Assembly (NCBI GenBank): GCA_012932295.1
Contig: JAAONU010000001.1
Span: 38,223,449 to 38,287,448 of the forward strand
Length of the DNA stretch: 64,000 bases
Source of the DNA: Cyclina sinensis
Taxonomy: Eukaryota > Mollusca > Bivalvia > Venerida > Veneridae
Direction of reading: 5' to 3'
The position numbers and the translations under genes are program-made. Below, piece by piece: positions 48,671 to 62,000 of the stretch. Each line of letters starts with the position of its first letter. The stretch's first letter is position 1. The notes under the pieces were generated by a model. That model saw nothing but the letters and a program-made list of their open reading frames with translations. It was not told the DNA's origin and did no database searches.

Positions 48671-50081
48671 TTGCCATCTCACCGGTTTGTCATTCTGAAA
48701 AAAAGTATCGAGATACTCGATGGCTTTGTTTTTATTTTACTTTATGTGTACATTTTGTAGTTGTCCCTGTGAACAAGATTGTAACAAAGGCACCTGCCAA
48801 TACGTTGGGTTCATAACTTTATCTTAAGAGAAAAATAAAAGAGTTGTATATATTCAACACGTTTAGAGTTTATCTAAAACAATCATGAAAATGCTACAGT
48901 ACTATTTTCAGTGTCAGCTGCAACGTGTTAACACTATGACTTTTCAACCCCTGTTGCTGTCATTAACATAATTATAAAACAAATTAATAGAAGTAATTAT
49001 TCGTAAGTTCTATTCATAAACTGACGTCTTTCACCATAATTGATCTAACCAGGTTGAATGGTATTTAACAATTTTGCCAAAATTGGCGAGACTACGGAAA
49101 CCAGGTCGGCAAGAGTAGGTTGTAAAAGTAGGTTCAAAAAGTTGTAAAAGTAGGATTTTATATATAATTTGTAACATATTTTACCTGTATAACCAGCTGG
49201 ACTTTAAACGTAATGGCGTACTTCAAACAGGCTAATGAAACCTTGCATTGTGTATAGCTATACAAAAACTATTCCGAAACTCTCTTAACGCAAAACGTTA
49301 AAATATTTAACGCGAAGTGTCATAAAAAACCTTATATCAAAAGATACATTACTTTGCTCTGTCTAGAAAATGTTGTACAAGCTGCCTGCGTCCAAAAGGC
49401 TGATATGTGTAAATTATATATATATATCTAAGTGAATATACAAACATTTTGCTTAGTTTCTACCTACTTTCTCTATGCATTAGTAGTATATTTGAAATGT
49501 CAGATACAATGTTAAAAGCATTTCTTACAATTTCGACTAGGTTTGGGGGATGTTGTCATGTTAAATGTTTAAATCTGTAAGAACATCAAAGGGGTTCGTG
49601 TGTGAGATATTTTACATTTCTGTAGGTTCAGTCATGCTCACTGGAGAATCCTAGTCTAGAAATCCCAACTACTGAACCTAATGGCAAAACGTTTATTTTC
49701 TCACAAATAAAATACTGCATTCCATATGTAAGTATGATAATTTTGTCATAAAATTCCTGCAATATTAGAATTGGTGTACTGAAACAGTTCTTTCAAGACT
49801 AAATAAAATAATTAACAACCTCATAAATATTGGAAAGCAACCTATGTTTGATTCCTTTATACTTTGCTGATAAGTGGTAACAATCATTGACGTGTAACAA
49901 GTTTTCAATGTTTCACTGAGATGTTAAAGTTAAAAAAATATATAAATGTTTAAAGAAATAAAATTTTAAATGAAACATACGCTCTACAACACTAAAATCT
50001 TTAAAAAAAAACACAGTAAAACAATAAAACAAACTTGTCGTAATGAGTCACGTAAAAACGTCAACAAAAGGGTTTCCACAT
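48671..50081. other. Region between the cysteine-rich cluster and the GH20 gene
   Basis: Holds the broken fourth cysteine-rich copy on the plus strand and the 3' UTR of the GH20 gene on the minus strand. A minus-strand AATAAA lies at 49692-49697 and would end the GH20 transcript within the relic. No other gene was seen. Confidence 0.55.
48761..49700 (+). pseudogene. Broken fourth copy of the cysteine-rich gene
   Basis: An exon 3-like piece at 48761-48804 is exactly 44 bp and reads CPCEQDCNKGTC, but the donor that should follow is TTGGGT instead of GTAAGT. An exon 4-like piece from 49053 has a proper acceptor, but the first cysteine codon is TGA, followed by MVFNNFAKIGET. An exon 5-like piece near 49626-49690 keeps the CTGGAGAATC and ATCCCAACT phrases. 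Exons 1 and 2 are missing. They would fall at the edge of duplicate B, so they may have been lost at that breakpoint. This is a relic, diverged from all three intact copies. Confidence 0.78.
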
Positions 50082-53000
50082 TTACTGCCATCGAATATAC
50101 CGTAGGTATACAAAATAACAGAACATGGAAAGCAACATCTGATTTGTTCCATTCAAAGTTTCTCTAGCACCAGAAGTTACTGTTGTTTTAAACTCAATTG
50201 GGCGGCTTGTAACTCTAGACATGCTTGACCTGAAGTGAAAAAAGCGCTTAGGAGGATTGGAACGAGGTAGCCTAGTACGCTCTAACATTGAGAATATAGC
50301 TACAATGATTTATTTAATTATAAATATATGTAAACAAATATTGTTAAAACAATGCCACAGAGAGTTTGTGGAGTTAGAATATTTTTTCCACTTAATATGA
50401 TATGGTATTCATAATTTACGAATGATCTCCCTCAGACTTAAAACGATATTCTCTCGTGCTTAACTGTCAATGAGTTTAAAACGAAGTATGGATACAAAAA
50501 AATCAGGAAAAATAAAGGCCATAAGATATATATGAAGTACCTTGTCCGTAATAGGAATGTATGTGGTCCAGAGCCAAGTTTTTCTCCACTGTAGAGTGTC
50601 CAGGTGATTCCATTGTCCCGACTGATGTCAACATTTAAGTTAGCATATTTTGTGTTCACTTTCAGCACTCCTTCTTCCATTCTAGAACAAACGATAAAAT
50701 GTAAGAATTCTGTGAAGAAGGTCTATATTATTACTAGAAAATAATATTCTTTATTAATTGTAGGTAGATCTAAAAGTTGACCATTATATAAGAATCGGCG
50801 TTTTATCATCGACATTAAGCATGTGTATTTAAATTGCAAATTTGTTATATTCAACAGCTGTTTAATCTTTTTCAAAATTAAAGGTTCTTGTGTTCACATA
50901 AATTCTTGATATGGCTATATCTTCTAAAAGAATCAATTTTTATGCGCACTTAAGCCCATCACCTTACATTGCATCAGGGTATATAATATAACAATTACAG
51001 ACTGATGTTTAATAATAACTTTATCATAATTAGTATTCCAGATGAATGATAGATAAATGCTGAAAACACAGTCTATGTTATAAAAACATGTAAATTACTC
51101 GTAACAAAGACTTCTTTTACTTCAAAGACTGATATTGATACAAATAACCTCACCGCTATATTAGTAAATTTAATTATCACCGAGCCAGTCTCAAGCAACT
51201 GTTCCATATTCACTTTTACTCGAGTAAAAAAATATAATTTTAATATATTTAAGTGAAGATTCGTAATGCTGCAAGTTGAATTACGTTATATTCAATCTCT
51301 TTGACTAGTACCTTAAAGCGCATTTATTTTTTTCTGTTTAAAAACTCTAATATAAGAACCACTTAATTTACTAATTTCAATTTATGTTTCACATACCTTG
51401 CTCCAGGTGGAGGTATTCTATAAAAATAGCCACTTTTCTCAAGTCTCGGGAGTTCTTTATATCCGAGATTATCCGAGAAAACTTTCCAGTCTCGACCTCG
51501 CTCGGAGTTTCTCTTCTCCACATCTTTGATGTCTTCCCATGAGGCTTTGTGCCAGGAACGTTCAGCAAAAGCCAGTAATCTTGGAAAAGCCATATAGTGA
51601 AACTGGTCACGTGTTCGAATTATATCTGACCACAAGCAAGCCTCAAGTCCTATAATGTAACAAAATAATATTTCAGATCGACTGTCTTAATCGACACCGC
51701 CACGAGTATTAAGGATATGATCTTTATATCTTGACATGTAAAGGTTGCACTGATACTTTTTGGTATATATATTTCTATAGACGTTGAAGCATTTAAAAGA
51801 AGGTAAAGAAGAGGTATAATACAGCTTTTTTTATTCTTTTTCCTATTAGCTAGCTTTCATAGCGAATTGGAAGAGTGTCTGCTTTGAAATCTAGAGTACC
51901 TGAGTTAAAACCAAACTCAGGGCAAGTGAACTTTGTCGGGTTACAAAGACGTTCAGGGTCAAAATATTTTCTTTTAAAAAGTGTTTTACTGGTGACAAGG
52001 ATTTCAAATAAAACGTTTGCGGCCTTCCAGTATACTTATTCATCGTTATATTAGATAAATGTTTTGTGACTTTTGACACTGAAGGGTCCAATGATAGTTT
52101 CGATAGATTTACCTTCGTAGAGCATATCTAGATAAATACATAAAACATTTACATTTAAACAAGTTATTTCTTTTGTGTGACCTATATTTGGTAAACATTA
52201 TCGATTATGCAAATAGAACAAATCTTTTTGAAGAATAAATTTATCAAAGTCGTGCACTATAAATTCTATAATCTTCTACAAATCGTCTTGCATTTCTCAC
52301 TTTCTTGCGACTCTTGCTGATCCTTTTTACGACCTTATATACGACCCCTTATACTACTCAAAGCAGAGTTAGATCCCCTACCTTATCGTTTCAATAATCA
52401 CTGTATGTTCTTGATTATTTTGGAAGAGAGAGCCAGACATTATATATTTTTCCCTTTTTTTCTTACCGAAAGTGTTATAAGTTAAGCATATGATATAGTA
52501 ACTGTTAAATTAGGAAAAAAAATGACAAAAATATTATTAAAGATGGAAGATTTAAGTCTTGCCGGTTGTTGTGTGACAATTTGTGAAAGAAGTGCTTAAA
52601 TTAATGTTATCATATCATAAGATTATCGGCAAGAAGGAATCCCTTCAAAAGGCATTTAAATATAATTTTTCAAAAGTAAAAATAAATAAATAAATGGAGA
52701 ATATACTACGTAAAACATCTTTGTTTTTTTCACTATTTAGACAATTTCTTACAGAACTTACTTATATTTATTTTTGACGGATAACTGAGTGACAAAATGA
52801 ACAAAATCATTTGGTGGCGTTGTACTTGACTAACAAAAATGATTCAAAGTCTCAAAGAAAAATTCTTCTGTACACTGATCGACCCAAGATTCGCTGCTTA
52901 TAGCTAAACAAGGGTAAACGTTTAGAGGAATAGATGTGTCAAATTCCTGTGAACAGATTTTAAGAAGCTGTAATGGCAAGAACAATAGATACAAAAGTCG

Positions 53001-56000
53001 TACGAAAACATTCTTTTTCTATATTTTTACTTACCAACAATATTTTCCGTTCTGTTAGTTTTAGGACAAGGTTTGTTACCACACAATGCGGATACATTAA
53101 TTTTATTTCCGAACTGGTCTATATCAATATTGGCGTATAGGTCATCTGGCATTAGACCAAAGGTCTTTTCTGTATCTGTGAACCGAGATGCCCAGTACAG
53201 ACCCCTTTCCTCTGGATCGGGACCTTGAGCCTGGTCGAAGTACAAATGTGTTGCTAGTGGTAGTACAACCTGTAAGGAAAACAAAACACAATAATGCTTT
53301 ATCTAAAACGACTGTAACAGAAACAACAGGGTGGTGATAGTCCTGGATCGCTCACATGCATACTTTGTCTGTGGACACTGCTGCTGAAAAAACATGAGAA
53401 GCAAAATTACAGTTTCTTAATTGAAGAGTTTTAAGGATCTTTTAAAAAGGACCCGTGAAGTGGGCCAGTTTTGACACCAGTAACCTAATATCTACTAGAC
53501 AATACTAAATATAAAATATCTAAGCTCTTGGGCATACAGTTTCAGGCAAGAAGTTGTCCAACTGTACATAATATAAAACAAGTGACCACCGTGCGTGGCT
53601 AATTTTAATCCTAAGGAAATAATTTAAACAAATTATATAAAGGGCAACCATACAATGCTTCTTACTTAATATCTAAGATGTGAATACACTACCGTTACAA
53701 AACACGACTGCTTTATCAATTGTAAATTTATGATATTGACCTTTACCATGATTTTAAACGACCTATGAACGTGAACCAATATCCCCGCGACTAAAAAATC
53801 TTAACACCAATTTTCATTGGCTAAACGATCAAGTGACTGCACAAATTATAAATAAACACGTGTTAAGATATAAATTTTGATCAACTTGCAAATCGTTTAA
53901 ATAAAACGTCCACAGACAACCATGCCATCGTTATGTTAAGTTTCTGTTATTTGTTTTGAATTATTTAAGAATACATATTAAAATAAACAGTTTGATCAGT
54001 AAATACAAAAGTAGCATGCGAACATGCATTGTTTCTAGATTTCTAGGTCTAACAATAGAAATATCGTTCTGAAAAATTAAATTTTCGGCAGAGGTAAGAA
54101 AGTGAACGGTAGTGAAACATTCGACCGATGCGCAGGAGAGTAGTCTAGAGACTACATTTCTGATAAAAAGATTTTCAAAGATTAAATATCTAACACAAAT
54201 AGGACACCAGGGGCAGGGCCAATTTTTACTCAAGGAACAAAATTTGAGCAAGAGGTCCACGAAACGATGCAACATATAAAATATCTAAGTCAAGCCCAAC
54301 GGTTTCAGCCATCTGCGAGGCAAGCATCATAATTTATACAATAATGGTAGAACACCTTTAGATTATGCACCATCCAAAATATCAAAGATCTGGAGCATGC
54401 AGTTTCGGCCAAGAAAAATTTCGAAGATTGTTTTACACAAATAAGGCCGCTGGAATTTATGCTGATCACTGGCACATAATTTAAACAAACTTGGTAGAAG
54501 TCCATTAGACAAAACAACTATAAAAACTAAAAATATAAGCTTCAAGGCATATGGCTAAAGACTAGAAGATTATACAAGTTATCTTAGTAGATATCTACTA
54601 GACGATGTAACTCACAAAATATTACGGCGTCACGTCATGTGGTTTCAGAGAAGAAGATTCTTCTCTTTCAAGTGTTTATTTAAAACCAAGTGACCCCTAG
54701 GGCGGGGCTAGTTTTGACCCCATGGACAAGTTTTGAAGAATCTTGATAGAGGTCTATTAGAGAATGCCTAACGCCAAATTTCAGAGCTCTGAGCAAAGTG
54801 GTTTCATAAAATATTTTTCATGTTTGTCCTATTGGCTGCCATAGCCATCACAGTTTTACATGGAAATGAACTCTTTGAACAACTTTGGTTGAGCTTTATG
54901 CATGAAATACAAAAGCAAAGTTACAATCCATTTTCCCAGCGATTTTATAGAAGATGTTGTTTAAAGCAAAAACTGACAACGGACGACGGACATAGACCAG
55001 TCACAATAGCTCACCACGAAAACGTTATGCTCAGGTAAGCTTTGTGTCAAATATTATTTAATTCAGATAGTATTCAACATTTCTCAAACTGCTTTTATTT
55101 ACTTCATGTAATAACATATTTTGGATATCAAGTATAAATCAGGTACAATATAATTCAAGATACTTCAAACATAAAGTAATGCTATGGATTGTAAAAAAAT
55201 ACTGATTCTCTTTACACATAAAATTCTTACTTTGTAACCTTCGTTTGCAAATTCATAGGAACGTTTTGTTTTCTTTCCACGATTATCCCATGGGTAGGCG
55301 TAAACTTCACTGCACAAAATGAAGAAATAAAACATCATGTCATATTTATGAGAGAACTGAGACTGCGTTTTACGATTTTACAAATGCAAAACATGTTCAT
55401 TTTCAAGTTTCCTGAAATCGTTTCTCTGGAAAAAAATTTCAAAGTCAATAGATGACATGAAATAATATCATGCCTTGCCGAAAATCATTTGGAAATGGAC
55501 AAACAACACTTTCAACTAGACGGACACAAATTGTCCTGCTTATAAACGTTGGCAAGCTCTATCCTGACACGTCATTCTTCAATATTTATAGTATCAAGTT
55601 GTACAACATTAATAATTCTATGACAGTGGTCTTTCGGTGGTGCCGGTTCATCCCTGCTAATTCATTAAATGGCAGTCATCATCAAATGCATTTATGTGGT
55701 CTTTAAGAATGCCCATAGCTGGTTTCTTCCCAAAAATATAATAGTTGCATCTGCACTCCTTTCTATGCCTTATAATTTATAAATTTCAATGATAATTTGT
55801 TAAAAGTTTAGAACAAGCCCTCATTTCAAAAACATATTTCGTAGTATTTACAAAGGCTTCAAAAACGAATAAATGCTCAGGTCGTTTTTGACTGCTATCT
55901 GTCGTTTTGTCGCCTTCTTCTATCAATTACGTACGCAAATTATATAGCAAGATATAATGAAAAAATGACTAACCTTGACCTATAATCTGATCTGGGATTT

Positions 56001-59000
56001 AGTTTATTGTCAGCATATATTCCGTCATCCCATAAAGCAAGATTCAAACCTTTATTAGCCACAATGTCGGCTACACGCTTAGCAAACATTCTTTGCAGTT
56101 GAAAAGTGCTGTAAAGAAAAGAGCAAAAGATCAAAAGTAAAAAATGAAATCATAAATACGTAAAATTGGACGAACCTATGGAAAGATGCAATTTGCAACT
56201 AAAATATAAAAGGTGCTTATTGATAAACCTGTATACAGCTTAAAGCGACTAGATGTTCGGCAATAGTTCTATAATCAATTCCAAAAAAAACCCAGTCAGG
56301 TCAAACATAACGTTATAGAAGTAATATTGTATGAAGAAAACTATGGCCCGAATTTTATTTGACATACTGAAGATAGTTCCATAGTAATACATAGATTATG
56401 GTAAATTTTCACCGTCAAATATCGAAAGCGAATCCTGAAATTTATGATAAATGTTATTAACTAATTGATATAAGCAAAAAATCTATAATTAAGCTTCACA
56501 TATATTTCACCGTTAAGGCGGTTCTAAATAAACAAATTTATGAAGAAGAGGATCATGATGGCCAACGATCCCTTACCTGAGTACTTTGGCTGTGGGTCTA
56601 TAGTTGAGCAAATATCAGAGGCAAAATTAGTATTTGTGAATTACAGATTTTCAAAAATCTTATTTTTTATTACAAATAAGACCCCTGGGACGAGGCCAAT
56701 TTTGACCACAGGAACATAATTTGAAGAAACTTTGTAAACAACCACTAAACAATGCTACATACAAAATATCTAAGCTCTAGAGCATACATTCTCAGACAAG
56801 AACATTTTTATTCCTCCCTTTACATAACCCGATGTAAAACAAGTGATCCTTGGCAGGGTCAATTTTGACCCTAGGGAAAAAATTGAGCAATCTTCGTAAA
56901 GGTCAATTCTACACAGCAACATACCAAATATATAAGGTCTAGAGTTTCGGTTTCTTCCAAGAAGATATTCAAAAACTTAATATTTTACACAAAAAAGAAC
57001 CCTGGGCGGCACCAATTTTGGCCAGAGTGTCATCCCTGTTTACCCAGGGACAACTTTTGACAAACTTTAGAGAAAGTCTTCTTAACAATGTGACATACTA
57101 AACATCTAAGCACTATAACTTGTGCTTCTGTGCAAGAAGATTGTTTTTCAAAGTTTTTATACACAAAGAATGTGTCCCTTAGGGCTGGTCCAATTTTGAC
57201 CCAGAGACCAATATTACTACATACCAATATCTTAGCTCTGTGACTTACGCTTCTTTAAAATGAGATTTTCTAAGGTTTTCCTGTAAAAGTCTTTGTAGAA
57301 CATGTGACCCCTGGGGTGGGCAAATATTGACCAACTTTGATATAGTTTACTAGACAATGCCTAAGGTATGTGGCTTGCGGTTCTGGACAAGAGATCTTAC
57401 GTTTGTCACTTTAGTTGCCATAGCAAACAGTGTTCTGCATGAAATTCAATTCTTTGAAAATTTTGGGAGAACATCTGTGCAGAAACATCCATACAAAGTT
57501 TCATTAACTTCAGTCTAGCAGTAAAGGGGGGAGATGTTGTTTAACTGAAAAATTAACGACGGACAAAGTCCGGTCACAATACCTCACCATCAGCACTTGT
57601 TGCTCAGGTAAGCTTAAATATTGAACGACTAATAACATTATTTACAATACAATACAGTACAAAACAATACAATGCAATACAATACAAATTACAATACAAC
57701 TTACAATACATATTATCAAGTTTTGGCATATATCCTTAAGATAAGCTATATCTTAACAATACAAAACTATAAAAAAGGCTGAAAAAGCTTACTTGATAGG
57801 TTTGCCTTCCCCGAGTATTTCCAGACAAGCTTGAGAGTCGTTCCAAACACCTTCCGCGACCTCGTCACCCCCAAGATGAAATAATTTAAGCGGCTGCACT
57901 GAAGCGTGAAGATTTATCAAACCCTCAATAACAGTTTCTACAAATGTGTATGACGTATTCAAACATGGATCTATAGCATTCCTTGTCCATTTCAGTGGAC
58001 TAAATATTTCGTTATCACGTACACGTTTACTGAGCAGGAATGATTCGGGCAGATCATTATTCCCATGCTGTTTCATTCTCAGTATTTTCGATTCTCTAAA
58101 TTCCATCGCTGCTATTGCAGCAGCTGAATGCCCGGGGATGTCAATTTCCGGTATAACTTCTATATGCCGATCGTTTGCGTATTTCAGAATTTCCTTGTAG
58201 TCCTGAACAGTATAAAATCCGGAACCAGAGGTATTAAGTTCCGGGCCGGACCCTATCTGAGGTAGTAAACAAACACCTTTATAGTCATTGTGACATCTCT
58301 TGCTTGCAACCTAAGGTATGGAATAATAACCAAGAATGTATTATTTCTCTTCGGTGTTACTTTGAGACCTTTAATTTATAATCTGTGTTGGTTAAAAAAA
58401 TATTTTGTAAAATAAATTTAAATCACACTTTAAAAAAGTAGTCGTGCATGAAAAGGGCGGGGAATCCCTTCATATGCACTGTCGCTAAAGATGAATATAC
58501 AGAATAAAAATGGGTTATGAGAATTGAATGAAAATCTGAAAACTAAATGTTTTGAATTAGTAAAGAGGTATGACTTAGTTAATAAAGTCATAATAAAAAC
58601 TAAAGAGAAATGCACCACACACATTGCTACTTGAATAATTCCATACTAAAATGACCGGATCGCAGACAAGATTATACCTCTGTCAACTCCGGAATTGTTG
58701 GTATTTCTAACCTCCAGCCCTCGTCGTCTGAGAGATGAAAATGTAGTTTGTTCAGTTTGTACATCGCCATGACATCCAAGAACTCTTGTATCCATTCCTT
58801 CGGCTTGAAATTACGGGCTGTATCTAGCATTACACCTCTATAACTATATCTGTAAATAAAAGTTAAATGTATAATAAAAAGAAACTAGAAATGTGTCCAC
58901 AGGATACAGGAGCCTTTGTCAGAAAGAAATGTGAAGTATTTGCAACAGCTTTCAAATATTTTATTTTGCGAAAGCTGTTAGGTGTTAAGGTAGAATGCAT

Positions 59001-62000
59001 CCAGTGTTGCCCCCAGGACGTGCGATAATGCGATTTTCGCAATCGCTCTAAATACACATTTCAGTGCTGGACATCTTTCGAGGATAAAACTATAGGAAAA
59101 GGGACAGTATTACAAATTAAAGCACAAATCAGGTACACAAGTTCATACATTTATTCAAATTTTAGTAAGATTTAATGACTTGGAATTAAAAAAAGAACTC
59201 GAAGTAAGTAAATCTATAATATTGCAGAGGGTAAGCTAATATTTACAATAAACAAGTACAGAAATTGCAAATATGTACTCTCTGTTAATCAAAGTGCATT
59301 TAAATCTTTCTTTTATTTTATTTATTTTATAAAGAGAGTATGAAATCTTCTAAAATTTGGAAAAAAATCAATATTGGTTTAAGACAAATACTATCAATTT
59401 TCAGTCGCGTAGATAGGCCACCATTTTGTGCAAAATAAAAAAGAGTACAAACAAGAAATGTCTTTTTTTTTTAAAGCTGGCCGTCGTAGATTACTTTGTA
59501 AGGGTAATTAAAAAAGGTGTAATCGATTATGCTGTACTTCAAAGAGTAGCTACAATTCCCGATTACTGTCACCCTACAGAATTAATCGAAAAGACCAGTC
59601 AGACTTTCTAATGATATTAATTGCACCGGTTTGTACTGACTATTCAATAAAATTTAAAAAGATCTCCAAAATCTTGCGTAAAGTTATTCCTTTATCTGTC
59701 GGTTGCAGTTAAATTACATTTCATTCTCGGTTGCGCTTATAGCGTATTTGTTTTATTACCGGATTGTTTTCGTGTGGATGAACAAAGTCGGAATTTAACC
59801 CGTTGGTTAAACAAAATCATTTTGAATGTTACATTGCCTATCTCCACATTCATCTGTAAGGCAGTGGAAGTTTTTCGTAACAAACCGTCGATCATCCGAA
59901 AACTTACCATTCTCTCTTTTAAATAAGCCGTCGGCCGTTTAGCCGGTCAGGTTAAATCGGCTAAGACGACTCCGATTCTTGAATCCTGGTTGGTTAGATT
60001 TAGAGATTTCTGTAAGTAACGCGTCCATATCAACGGAAATTCAAGCCAAAAGTAAACGCCTACGTCGAATAACTGATTTAAGTTTTTCACGTAGAAAATA
60101 CATATTTCTTCACTATAGATGCATTTTTGTGCAAAAGCGTGTAGGTTTATATCAAAAAAATATCGCTTCATGAAAAACAGGCAACGTTTATATTTACAGT
60201 GTAAATGATGAATTTATTCTGAGGAGAGTTAACTTATATTTCACTAAATATACTAACCGTGAATTCATAAATGAATGATTTACCTCGGTTTGTCTTTTAA
60301 TATCAATTCAGGTACAGCACCATTATTGCCTTCTATCAGACTTATAAGGGTCTGAATACCATAGAAAGCGCCAGCTGCTGTGTTTGCCGTGATGCTTATT
60401 TTGTTTGCACTAATATCTGTTCTTAGATCATACGCTTCTGGGTCATCTTCACTCGGATTGCCTTTCACTAGTTTGATAAAATTTTCCTTTGGTTCTGCTG
60501 TCACGCTGGAAATGCTTAGCTTGTCTGAAAATACACAGTAACACATTTTTTAAATATAATTTTCGATTGTTTTGTTAAAATGAAGAAGAGGGGCCTCAAA
60601 AATAAGAAAAACCAGATAAAGGAAAATATTTGTTAATCAACATTTCTCAACCTTTAGTCGTGGTACAAACATAATATTAGGTAAAGAAATTAAGTTCTGC
60701 ATAACTTAATCAACAGCAACTTTTTCATGCTAAAATCGTGATGTCGACATTGAGACAAAAATCTTTGGAAAAAAAGTAGAAGTATATATTCACTTTTGAT
60801 TGATACGTGTTATACCAATAGCCTACCTGACAAATACTGTACTTCAAATGGAAAGTCAATGGACTCGACTACCACCCAATTCTCCGAATCAAAAACAGTT
60901 ACAGCCATATTCGTTATCGTTGCGTCAAACGGTGTGGGCACGACATGGTACGGCTGTTGTTTTGAGTCCGATGCTTTGTAAAGGTCGTACCTCGTTCCTG
61001 GCGAGTACGGATCATACTGATCTTCTTTAGTGCGCTTCCATTTAGCAGGCGTGTTGAACTTCCCAACATAATCTAAACTTTCACTAACTGTGCATTTTAT
61101 TGTCCTTGGCTTCATTCCCAGTGAGGTGACGTACCACTTCGGCATATTGTCCGTACGGGAAACCAGCCAGTATCTGTTATGATATACACAGGTTAAAATC
61201 TGCCCTGCACCTATTCCTTGAAATCTACCACTATCCGGAGTGAAATAAAAGAGTCCTCCCTTTTCATGGCCGATTCTCAGTCCACAATCTAAGGTCTCTG
61301 TCTTTCCACCGTATAGGCTGCAAATGTAATAAAAAATGAAATTAAGTGAAATTAGTCGCAGTCATTACGTTTTCCCCTTGAATCTTTTCCTGAAGCCCAT
61401 CTTACGCAAAGGCCTTATTCAATAAACCTCGTCTTGACGTCATCAGAGATTATCTCCAAAACTCCCCGCAGAAGTCAAATAAAGACAACTTGGAAAATTT
61501 TTCATTGTATATTATCTTCTGGTTGAATCACATGGATTGATGTCTGGCGTATTTGTCAGCATTTTTACCTGCGACGTTACTCCTATGTAAAACTTGAGGA
61601 GATGGTCGAAGTGGTACGAATGCAAACTTCTGTTTCGAAACAAAAGAAATTTTTGAAATTACAGATCAGCAGCTGTTGTTAGGTGAAAATTAACATCTGG
61701 CCATACCAAATTTTCCAATTTGCTTCACTGTTATTGTCAATACATGTATATGAAATACCAATGTGAAAAAGTGGACATGTTTATTCGTTTAATACAAAAG
61801 AATATATCAACTTTACTAATATGTTTATCATTTACAATGAAATGCTGAATAGATTACCGTATATTAACTTTAGAATAACTAATTATCGGATCTAAAAATA
61901 TTTTTTATTTCTGTTTTACATAAGTTTTTTGTCAAGCAATGTCTTTTGTAGTCTTAAACTTATTTCAATAACTCATATTATTCTTTATATAGAAATACCC

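Noticed and set aside
51839..51915. tRNA-like stretch in a GH20 intron
   Set aside because: Weak A- and B-box resemblance only. The arms do not fold, and no SINE body was recognised.
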